The notes under the pieces were generated by a model. That model was given only the letters and a program-made list of their open reading frames with translations, was not told the origin of the DNA and ran no database searches. A stretch of DNA of 26,578 bases from CAYSSG01 sp964433635 (lineage in GTDB: Bacteria; Atribacterota; Phoenicimicrobiia; Phoenicimicrobiales; Stramentimicrobiaceae), in NCBI GenBank assembly GCA_964433635.1, contig CAYSSG010000028.1, positions 1-26,578 of the forward strand, written 5' to 3'. The stretch's first letter is position 1. Each line of letters begins with the position of its first letter. A program made the translations under genes and the position numbers. Below, in pieces: positions 1 through 7,392 of this stretch.

Positions 1-172
1 TGAGAAGGGGCAAATAAGATAGTAACAGAGTTAGGGGGTGTTGTCAAGAAAAAATCATCAAAAATATTATTATTTTTTAAATAAAAAAACTATCTTTTAT
101 GATTTTATTATAATACAAATTGCATCGTTTTTCAACTGAGCGATATAAAGATGTTGGTTTAAAATGGAGTCA
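1..172 (-). promoter_or_regulatory. Tandem sigma-70-type promoters for a gene left of the window
   Basis: No gene is visible downstream of the tyrS stop. Reading the minus strand there are two promoter-like pairs. The first is TTGAAA (135-130), a 17-base spacer, then TATAAT (112-107). The second is TTGACA (47-42), a 17-base spacer, then TACTAT (24-19). Both point out of the left edge, so they should drive a minus-strand gene whose start lies beyond base 1. The stretch between them is very A/T rich with short inverted pairs. No clear terminator for tyrS is seen. Confidence 0.5.
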
Positions 173-1393
173 TCATTTAATTTTAATCCGAAAAAAGTTT
201 AACTTGCCGACCCTCAGTATATCATCATCTTGTATTTCGATATCAATATTCGCCTGAGATATTTTCTCATGATTCAAACTAATCCCACCCTGCTCAATCA
301 TACGGATAACTTCACTTGTGCTACTCAAAAGTTTCGTCAATTTGACCAATTTGACAATCCATATTTTATTCGTCTTTAACAGCTGTGGTGAAATCAATAA
401 GCTCTGAATCTTGTCCGGGTCCATCTTTTCTTGAAAAACCGTTTCAAAATGAATTTCAGCCTCATTTGCCAGGCTATAACCATGATAAATTTTAACAATC
501 TCTTTGGCTAATTTTTTCTTTAGATCTCGAGGATGAATACGGTTCTCTGTTAAATCTTTCTTGATCTTTTCTAAATCCGTATATGGAATATCGGTAAGTA
601 ACTCAAAATAGGCAATCATTAATTTATCAGGAATGGACATAACTTTCCCATACATATCAACAGGAGATTCATTGATTCCGATATAATTTCCCAGGCTCTT
701 GCTCATTTTTTCCACCCCATCCGTACCCTCAATAATCGGCATGGTGATGATTACCTGTGGTTCCTGCTGATATTCCCTTTGAAGATCCCTGCCTACCAAT
801 AAGTTAAATTTTTGATCCGTTCCGCCTAATTCTACATCCGCTCTTAAGGCAATGGAATCATAACCCTGCATGAGAGGGTATAAAAATTCATGTACACAGA
901 TTGCTTTTTTCTCCTGAAAGCGATGGGAAAAATCATCCCTTTCCAGCATTCTTGCAACTGTATATTTAGAACAAAGCTGTATGACCTCAACAAATGAAAG
1001 TCTCCCCAGCCAATGACTGTTGAATTCTACAATCGTCTTCTCGGGATCTAATATTTTAAAAACCTGTTCCTTATATGTTTCTGCATTCTTTTTCACTTCC
1101 TCAGGTGTTAATTGTTTCCGCATGGAGGAACGCCCACTGGGATCTCCTATCATACCAGTAAAATCACCAATGAGGAAATACACCTCATGTCCTAAATTCT
1201 GAAAATGGCGTAATTTCCTCAAGCCCACTGTATGCCCCAGATGGATATCAGGTGCACTTGGGTCAAAGCCCTGTTTAATACGCAATGGTACCTTTGTTTT
1301 TTTGGATTGAATTAACTTTTTTTCTAACTCTTCCTCTGAAATAATTTCATCTGTCCCTCTTTTTATTATTTTCATTTCTTCTGATAAATCCAT
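173..1393 (-). CDS. tyrS: Tyrosyl-tRNA synthetase
   Basis: Class I aminoacyl-tRNA synthetase that activates tyrosine with ATP and charges tRNA-Tyr in the cytoplasm. The HIGH-type signature HLGH is at about residues 51-54 and KMSKS at about 229-233, separated by the Rossmann core with the tyrosine-site region around YPLMQGYDS. A C-terminal S4-like RNA-binding domain covers about residues 340-406. KMSKS rather than KFGKT places it in the TyrZ-like clade of bacterial TyrRS. I chose the ATG at 1393 (406 residues) because GAGG lies 7 bases before it. An in-frame ATG at 1408 has only a weak GAAGAA directly adjacent. It follows the QueT-type gene on the same strand after about 110 bases. No T-box or other leader is visible upstream. 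Confidence 0.96.
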   Translation of the reverse strand: MDLSEEMKIIKRGTDEIISEEELEKKLIQSKKTKVPLRIKQGFDPSAPDIHLGHTVGLRKLRHFQNLGHEVYFLIGDFTGMIGDPSGRSSMRKQLTPEEVKKNAETYKEQVFKILDPEKTIVEFNSHWLGRLSFVEVIQLCSKYTVARMLERDDFSHRFQEKKAICVHEFLYPLMQGYDSIALRADVELGGTDQKFNLLVGRDLQREYQQEPQVIITMPIIEGTDGVEKMSKSLGNYIGINESPVDMYGKVMSIPDKLMIAYFELLTDIPYTDLEKIKKDLTENRIHPRDLKKKLAKEIVKIYHGYSLANEAEIHFETVFQEKMDPDKIQSLLISPQLLKTNKIWIVKLVKLTKLLSSTSEVIRMIEQGGISLNHEKISQANIDIEIQDDDILRVGKLNFFRIKIK

Positions 1394-1502
1394 TTTACTT
1401 CCTCTCATTTCTTCAGATATGCGAAATATTCATCGTCGAGTATACTTCTATCGTATAATATTAATACAATGATTTGATTTTAAAATATGAAACAAAACCT
1501 GT

Positions 1503-1973
1503 TTATCTGTTTCTATATACCCAGATTTTCCGTCGAAGCAGTATGGTTAACAGGGGATAACCTATTACATAGCATGCTATGATCTCTCCAAAACAGATAT
1601 AGGCTACTGATAACCAGTAAGGAATCTGAAATAACAAATGCAGATACAAGCTAACCCCCAGGGAATTTATCACAACAGGTGGAAATGGTGCAAATATCGC
1701 TTTTTTCATATGATAAGTCAATAAAGCAGCAGTTAAAGTGCATAAACTCCCGCCTAATACATCTACAATACCAAGTCCTCCCAATAAATTTGCGAGAATG
1801 CATCCTAAAAAAAGCCCGCCAATAGCTGCAGGGTCGATAAACGGTAATACCGCTAAGGCCTCAGCAATCCTTACCTGAATAGGACCATAACTGATTGGTG
1901 CAAAAATAATATTTATGGTAACATATATTGCAGCAATAAAAGCAATTCGAATCAAATATTTTGAACTGAGCAA
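1503..1973 (-). CDS. queT: QueT-family membrane transporter (predicted queuosine precursor uptake)
   Basis: A 156-residue, highly hydrophobic protein with about five predicted membrane segments. The segments GPIQVRIAEALAVLPF and GLFLGCILANLLGG match my memory of the QueT (DUF988) family, the substrate-binding membrane component of a proposed energy-coupling transporter for queuosine precursors. The start is TTG at 1973, supported by AAGGA about 7 bases upstream; no ATG is available in frame. A strong extended -10 lies just upstream. The predicted leader is only about 35 bases, so there is no room for the preQ1 riboswitch often seen with this family. It is followed by tyrS. Substrate assignment rests on family memory alone and could be a related vitamin precursor. 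Confidence 0.75.
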   Translation of the reverse strand: MLSSKYLIRIAFIAAIYVTINIIFAPISYGPIQVRIAEALAVLPFIDPAAIGGLFLGCILANLLGGLGIVDVLGGSLCTLTAALLTYHMKKAIFAPFPPVVINSLGVSLYLHLLFQIPYWLSVAYICFGEIIACYVIGYPLLTILLRRKIWVYRNR

Positions 1974-2006
1974 TCACGATTCCTTATCTGATAAAAAACT
2001 TGTTTC

Positions 2007-2035
2007 ATTATAACATATTTATGTTTCGTAAGAAA
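2007..2035 (-). promoter_or_regulatory. Extended -10 promoter of the queT-type gene
   Basis: Minus-strand TGTTATAAT gives a full TATAAT (2012-2007) with the TG extension. The -35 position, 17 bases upstream, reads TTTCTT, which is weak. Transcription would start about 30-35 bases before the TTG start. Confidence 0.55.
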
Positions 2036-2037
2036 GA

Positions 2038-2068
2038 TTGACACATTATAATAAAATATAAATAGAAT
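2038..2068 (+). promoter_or_regulatory. Candidate promoter of the penicillin-binding protein gene
   Basis: A perfect TTGACA is at 2038-2043. The -10 is less certain: TATAAA at 2057 is only 13 bases away, while TAGAAT at 2063-2068 is 19 bases away. It is divergent from, and nearly abuts, the queT-side promoter. Confidence 0.4.
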
Positions 2069-2145
2069 GCAATACTAACACTATTCTGGTAATGATGATA
2101 AATTTTTAATGAATTTGACAGTTTAATAAAAAAACAGGAAGCATT

Positions 2146-4368
2146 ATGACGAAATCGAAAGTAAATTACGATGATTATTATGATGATGAAGATGATGAAT
2201 ACGAAGAAACTACAGATAAGCCCCAACCTTTTGTTAAAAAAATACTGATTTTTTCGCTATTCGCACTGTTTTTGTCCTTTATACTGGCTTTTGCTTTTCT
2301 GGTATCCTTTTCCAACCAGAAGATGGGTGACATGGTACAAACAAGCAACTTTATTAATCCAATCACCAGCAAGGTCTATGATATTAACGGAAAATTAGTG
2401 ACAGAATATTATCAGGAAAACCGTACACCTATCACATTGTCCCAGCTGCCTTCTTATCTCATTAATGCCTTTATTGCCATTGAAGACGATGATTTTTATA
2501 AACACCATGGAGTCAGCATCCGTGGTATTATAAGAGCCATGTTTGAAAATATTAAACAAGAAGGAAGAATATTTCAGGGCCAGGGAGGTAGCACGATTAC
2601 CCAGCAACTGGCAGTCAATACGTTCTTAACCAGAGAAAAAACGCTCTCACGTAAAATACAAGACGCTCTATTAGCTTTACAAATTGAAAGAACATTTACG
2701 AAAGACGAAATTCTGGAAATGTATCTTAACCTCATATATTTTGGTCATGGTGCACACGGTATTGTTGCAGCCAGCAAGCTCTATTTCGACAAATCGGTCA
2801 GCGAACTCTCCCTTGCTGAAAGTGCACTAATTGCCGGTATCCCTCGCAGACCTTCTTACTACTCGCCCTTTATTAATTTAGAGGCAGCCTTAAAAAGAAA
2901 GAATGTCATTCTTAAAAGAATGCTGGATTTGGGTTATATTGAAGAAGATGAGTATCAACAAGCAAGAGAAGAGCAGATAGGATTAAGCCAAAATCGGGAG
3001 ACTCAGGAAAATGCACCCTACTTTGCCAGTTATATTCGAACTAAACTACTGGATCAATATGGTGTAAATATGGTATTCAAAGGTGGATTAAAGATTTATA
3101 CTACCCTTGACCTGGATATCCAGAGAAAAGCTGAGGAAGCGTTCCTGAAAAGCAATCGCGAAGGGGCCTTGATAGCTATTGAACCTAAAACGGGTTATAT
3201 CAAGGCAATGGTCGGTGGAAGGAATTATGAAGAAAGTGAATTTAACCGAGCTACCCAAGCTTATAGACAACCGGGTTCTGCTTTTAAAACCTTTGTTTAT
3301 CTGACTGCTATTGAAAAAGGACTTTCACCGAGTTTAGTCATGGAAGATAAGCCTATTGTCTATGAAAACGGATGGTCACCTTCCAATTATGAAGAAGATG
3401 AATTTAGAGGATTTGTTACCTTAAGGGAAGCCTTTGAGGATTCAATTAATATCATTGGAGTCAAATTATTGGAGAGAGTTGGTGTCAGGGATGTCATTCA
3501 GAATGCTCAAAAAGCAGGAATAACAAGTACCCTAAGGCCGGACCTTTCTCTGGCACTCGGCACCTCTGAAGTATCACCCTTAGAAATGGCTTCTGCTTAT
3601 GGAACAATCGCGAATATGGGTATTTATGTTGAACCGACTGCTATTCTCAAGATTGAAGATTTCAACGGAAAAATATTAGAACAGAATCACACAATTTTTA
3701 AAAAAGTCTTTTCCGAAGATGTCACCTATATCTTAATTAAATTAATGGAAGGTGTAATAGAAAGAGGAACGGGTTGGAATGCCCGAATTGGAAGAGCAGC
3801 TGCTGGAAAAACTGGAACTACAGATGATTTTATTGATGCCTGGTTTGTCGGTTTCACTCCAGATCTGGTTTGTGCTGTTTATATCGGTAATGATGATCGG
3901 AAAACGCTTGGTAATAAAATGACCGGGGGAGTTGTCGCTGCTCCTGTTTGGCATGATTTTATGATCAGTGCTCTTCAGGGTAAGCCTGAGCAGAATTTTT
4001 CCAAACCTGCCAATGTGAAAGAAATAAGTGTCTGTGCCAAAACCGGTCTTCTTCCCAACAATCATTGTGATGAGACACTAAGGGTTGCTTTTCTCTCCGG
4101 AACAGAGCCAAAAGAAATTTGCCAGGAAGGCACAAGCCAGCCGTTTGAAATGTTCGTTGATTCTCAACCCTACCAGCCACCACCCCAGGAATACCTTCCG
4201 GTTATTGAGGGTGATAAAAAATTCCCTCTGTTAAACGAACTGGAAACATTGCAAGAAGAGACTGAACAGTCTGAAGAACTTCCGGTGGAAGAGAAGGATA
4301 CTTTACAATCTTTGGTAGATGAACTCAAAAAGAGGTTAGAAGAAAGAGAAAAACAAAAAAACAAATAA
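2146..4368 (+). CDS. Class A penicillin-binding protein (PBP1A type)
   Basis: Bifunctional peptidoglycan glycosyltransferase/transpeptidase anchored in the cytoplasmic membrane, 740 residues. A very acidic cytoplasmic N-terminus (about residues 5-25, Asp/Glu/Tyr rich) precedes one membrane helix (about 30-55). The GT51 domain follows with the EDDDFY motif (probable catalytic Glu113), GQGGSTITQQ and the RKIQDALLALQIE segment. The transpeptidase domain carries SxxK (S378-A-F-K381), SIN (433-435) and KTG (555-557), so all catalytic residues are present. The C-terminus after about 690 is Glu/Lys rich and probably disordered. AGGAAG lies 4 bases before the ATG. It is the only plus-strand gene here and converges on mutS2 with an 11-base gap and no visible terminator between them. 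Confidence 0.95.
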   Translation: MTKSKVNYDDYYDDEDDEYEETTDKPQPFVKKILIFSLFALFLSFILAFAFLVSFSNQKMGDMVQTSNFINPITSKVYDINGKLVTEYYQENRTPITLSQLPSYLINAFIAIEDDDFYKHHGVSIRGIIRAMFENIKQEGRIFQGQGGSTITQQLAVNTFLTREKTLSRKIQDALLALQIERTFTKDEILEMYLNLIYFGHGAHGIVAASKLYFDKSVSELSLAESALIAGIPRRPSYYSPFINLEAALKRKNVILKRMLDLGYIEEDEYQQAREEQIGLSQNRETQENAPYFASYIRTKLLDQYGVNMVFKGGLKIYTTLDLDIQRKAEEAFLKSNREGALIAIEPKTGYIKAMVGGRNYEESEFNRATQAYRQPGSAFKTFVYLTAIEKGLSPSLVMEDKPIVYENGWSPSNYEEDEFRGFVTLREAFEDSINIIGVKLLERVGVRDVIQNAQKAGITSTLRPDLSLALGTSEVSPLEMASAYGTIANMGIYVEPTAILKIEDFNGKILEQNHTIFKKVFSEDVTYILIKLMEGVIERGTGWNARIGRAAAGKTGTTDDFIDAWFVGFTPDLVCAVYIGNDDRKTLGNKMTGGVVAAPVWHDFMISALQGKPEQNFSKPANVKEISVCAKTGLLPNNHCDETLRVAFLSGTEPKEICQEGTSQPFEMFVDSQPYQPPPQEYLPVIEGDKKFPLLNELETLQEETEQSEELPVEEKDTLQSLVDELKKRLEEREKQKNK

Positions 4369-4379
4369 TCTTCAACTCA

Positions 4380-6752
4380 TTAAAAATAAACAACCGTCAC
4401 TCCATCACCACCTTCTTGATTATTTCCTGAACGGTATGATTTGACGTAGGAAAGCTTATCCAGTAAAGAGGTAACTGTGGCTCTTAATATCCCCCTTCCC
4501 TTACCGTGAATAATATATACCGGTGAAACATTCAGCATAAAAGCATCATCAAGATATTTTTCCAGTCTGATCTGTGAATCCCTGGCATTCATTTGCCGAA
4601 TATTGATCTCATGATTGAATTGAGCCTTTTTCTCTAATCTATCACTGGATGATTGAAAAAGTGATTCCTTTGTGATACTAACCAGTCCTTTTTCCCGAAA
4701 AACAGGTTTGCTGTTGACAATTTGAATATCACTAAAGGGAACGGTTAACTTCAGATAATCAACCTGTACCTGGCATTGTTTCCTTTTTTCATTCTTTTCA
4801 ATGACTACACCTTTCTTATTCAAGTTCTTGATAATAACCCTGTCTCCTTCCTGAACCTGAATCTCATCTTTTCCAGATAATTCATGTATTTTTATATTTT
4901 TACCAATCTCCTGCTTGACTCCCTCCAGCAGATTCATCTCTTCAGTAAGCTCCTCTTGATCGAATTTTCTTTTCCTGAGGGACTGAAAAATCTTTCTGGC
5001 CTTCTGTTGTATTGTGGCAATAATCTCTTCTGCCTCGCGATAAGTTTCTAATTTAACCTGCTGTTTTTCTTTTTCAAAAGCATCAATCTTTAACTCCAGC
5101 TCTTTTTTTAATTCCAAGATATGTAATTTTTCTTTTTCCGAATGCTCCAAATTTTTTGTCATCAAATCCCGGTCTCTTTCCATTTTCTTGATCAAATTTT
5201 CCAGGTCCATCTTTTCTTTAGCCAGATATCGTTCAGCATCGCTAATGACCCTATCCGGTATTCCAAGTCTTTGGGCAACAGAAAATGCACAACTCTTTCC
5301 GGGAAGGCCGATCGATATTTCATAGGTTGGTTGAAGAGTAATTTCATCAAACTCCACTCTGGCATTCATCACTTTTTCGGTCAGATAGGCGTAGGCTTTC
5401 AGGCTATCATGATGTGTAGTACTCAAAATCTTAGCTCCTTTGCCTCTTAATGCATCCAGAATTGACATTCCCAGTGCAGAACCTTCAGATGGATCGGTGC
5501 CTGCACCTAATTCATCTAATAAAATCAAGGTATTCTCATCAACTGTTTTTAATATCTTGATGATACGCTGCATATGGGAAGAAAAGGTACTTAAATTCTG
5601 CTCTATACTCTGCTCGTCTCCGATATCTGCAAAAATCTTCCCAAAGATCCCGATTTCACTATCCAATCCTGCCGGGATATGTAATCCTGATTGGGCCATT
5701 AAATGTAAAAGTCCGACTGTCTTTAAAGTAACAGTCTTGCCACCGGTGTTGGGACCTGTAATCACTAATACATCAAACTTTTCTCCTAATTCTATATTGA
5801 TTGGAACAGCTTTATCTTTCAGGAGAGGATGTCTGGCTTGATACAAATGAATCACACCATTAGGATTGAGCCTGGGTTCAATAGCATTCATTTTGAGGCT
5901 TATTTTTGCTTTGGCGCAAATAAAATCCAGATTTCCTAAATGTTGATAAGAATATAGAATATCCTGTCCATTCTGGCCAACCAGGGCAGTCAATTTTTGC
6001 AGTATTCTATATATTTCTTTCCTCTCCTCCTGATATAAATCTCTCAATTCATTGTTAAGTTCTACAATAGCCAGAGGTTCGATGAAAACTGTCACACCAC
6101 TCTCTGACTTATCATGAATCACTCCAGGAAATTTGCCTTTTTCCTGCTGTTTTATGGGAATTACATATCTTCCCTGGCGAATCGTGATAATATCATCCTG
6201 AATAAAGGTACGATTCCTGGGATCTCTAATCATTGTTTCCAATCGTTCTCTTATTTTCTTTTCCGCATTATGAATCCTTTGTCTTATTTTTTTCAAAGTC
6301 GGACTGGCTTCGTCAACAATTTCAGCTTCTTCATTGATACAGTCTTTTATCTCCTTCTCCAGTAAGCGAAATGCTTTTAATTTTGAAACTTTTTTGGAAA
6401 TCAGGTTGTATTGCTCAGGAGGAATTTTGTTAAAAAATTCTCGAATTAAATTCAGACATTCCAATACCCTGGCTATAGCCAGGAGTTCTTCGGTATTTAG
6501 GATACTTCCTTCTATCTCAGATTGTTTTATTTGAGATTGAATATCCTTTAAGGGTGTAAAAGGAGGATTCCCCTCTTGTTCTAAAATATTTTTCATTTCT
6601 GTAGTTTCCCTCTGCCACTCCTGCACCAGGGATAGTTTGGTACCGGGAGACAGACTTTGCAGAAACTTTTTACCCGGGACAGTAAATATCTCTTTTTCCA
6701 ATAACGCTTTAATATTTATAAAATCCAAAATAGTAAAAAGCTGTTTATCCAT
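4380..6752 (-). CDS. mutS2: MutS2 ATPase/endonuclease
   Basis: MutS2 homologue of 790 residues, the usual length. MutS2 proteins lack the mismatch-recognition domain of MutS. They are linked to suppression of recombination and, in Bacillus, to rescue of collided ribosomes. Walker A GPNTGGKT is at 333-340 and the Walker B DE pair at 413-414 (LLDELGAGTD). A long charged coiled-coil region covers about 500-620. The C-terminal Smr nuclease domain has HGKGRG at 749-754. The gene starts 19 bases after cvpA and ends the pheST-cvpA-mutS2 run. The ribosome-binding site is weak (GAGATGA, rather distant), which suggests translational coupling or low expression. Confidence 0.96.
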   Translation of the reverse strand: MDKQLFTILDFINIKALLEKEIFTVPGKKFLQSLSPGTKLSLVQEWQRETTEMKNILEQEGNPPFTPLKDIQSQIKQSEIEGSILNTEELLAIARVLECLNLIREFFNKIPPEQYNLISKKVSKLKAFRLLEKEIKDCINEEAEIVDEASPTLKKIRQRIHNAEKKIRERLETMIRDPRNRTFIQDDIITIRQGRYVIPIKQQEKGKFPGVIHDKSESGVTVFIEPLAIVELNNELRDLYQEERKEIYRILQKLTALVGQNGQDILYSYQHLGNLDFICAKAKISLKMNAIEPRLNPNGVIHLYQARHPLLKDKAVPINIELGEKFDVLVITGPNTGGKTVTLKTVGLLHLMAQSGLHIPAGLDSEIGIFGKIFADIGDEQSIEQNLSTFSSHMQRIIKILKTVDENTLILLDELGAGTDPSEGSALGMSILDALRGKGAKILSTTHHDSLKAYAYLTEKVMNARVEFDEITLQPTYEISIGLPGKSCAFSVAQRLGIPDRVISDAERYLAKEKMDLENLIKKMERDRDLMTKNLEHSEKEKLHILELKKELELKIDAFEKEKQQVKLETYREAEEIIATIQQKARKIFQSLRKRKFDQEELTEEMNLLEGVKQEIGKNIKIHELSGKDEIQVQEGDRVIIKNLNKKGVVIEKNEKRKQCQVQVDYLKLTVPFSDIQIVNSKPVFREKGLVSITKESLFQSSSDRLEKKAQFNHEINIRQMNARDSQIRLEKYLDDAFMLNVSPVYIIHGKGRGILRATVTSLLDKLSYVKSYRSGNNQEGGDGVTVVYF

Positions 6753-6771
6753 GACTATTTAATCATCTCTA

Positions 6772-7317
6772 TTAGATATGAGCATTCTGATAAAATTGTT
6801 CTTTCAGAAAATCAATTTCAAACTGAAAATTTTCCGGTAACCATTCCTGTATAGAATGATAAAAACTGATAATTCCATCCAGGAAAAAGTGGGCTAAGAG
6901 GGATTGCCCGACCTGAATTTCAATCTCATAAGGTAATGGAATATAATGCAGCAGGAGGAGAAATAATCCAATAATAATTGAACCTCTTATAAAACCAAAC
7001 AGAGCGCCTCCCAGATTATTAATCCAATTCAGTAAAAGCAATGCAGTCAGATGATATAAAAGATTTTCTAACAACCGGAAAAAGATGATAACAGCAATAA
7101 AAATAAGGATAAAACTGAGTACATTTGATAGAGGCTGATTCCACTTAAACTGTTTGATCAAGAAGACACTTAAATCATCATACCAGAAGATCGCAATGAA
7201 TATCGCGGTTATTAATCCTGTAAGAGTTAATATTTCGGCAATAATTCCTCTTTTAAAACCAATAACTACATTAAATAGGATAATGGCAAGAATGATTAAG
7301 TCAACCCAATTCAGTAT
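6772..7317 (-). CDS. cvpA: CvpA-family membrane protein, non-AUG start
   Basis: Small CvpA/colicin V production-type integral membrane protein with about four hydrophobic segments. The family is widespread but its biochemical role is uncertain. The first in-frame TTG (7161) would remove the conserved N-terminus. Reading upstream in frame restores NWVDLIILA and GFKRGIIAEI, the family's usual opening. An in-frame TAA overlaps the end of the AGGAGG (7332-7327), so translation must begin between it and AAT-TGG. The choices are AUA at 7317 (9-base spacing, 181 residues) or CUG at 7314 (12-base spacing, 180 residues, giving the family-like MNWVDL). I annotate AUA for its spacing, but CUG is equally arguable. 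It lies about 75 bases after pheT and 19 before mutS2. Confidence 0.85.
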   Translation of the reverse strand: MLNWVDLIILAIILFNVVIGFKRGIIAEILTLTGLITAIFIAIFWYDDLSVFLIKQFKWNQPLSNVLSFILIFIAVIIFFRLLENLLYHLTALLLLNWINNLGGALFGFIRGSIIIGLFLLLLHYIPLPYEIEIQVGQSLLAHFFLDGIISFYHSIQEWLPENFQFEIDFLKEQFYQNAHI

Positions 7318-7392
7318 TTTTCTTTACCTCCTGTTGGTAAAAATGAAACTGCTATAATGTTTCTGTTAACATCTTTTAAAAACAAATTATAA

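Noticed and set aside
1974..2012. A preQ1 riboswitch before the QueT-type gene
   Set aside because: The predicted transcript leader is only about 35 bases and shows no preQ1 aptamer pattern (no C-rich loop with an A-rich tail).
5142..5841. Open frames on the plus strand opposite mutS2
   Set aside because: They are antisense to strongly conserved MutS2 sequence, have no ribosome-binding sites, and show no family resemblance; the same holds for other frames opposite pheT, fusA-like and PBP sequence.
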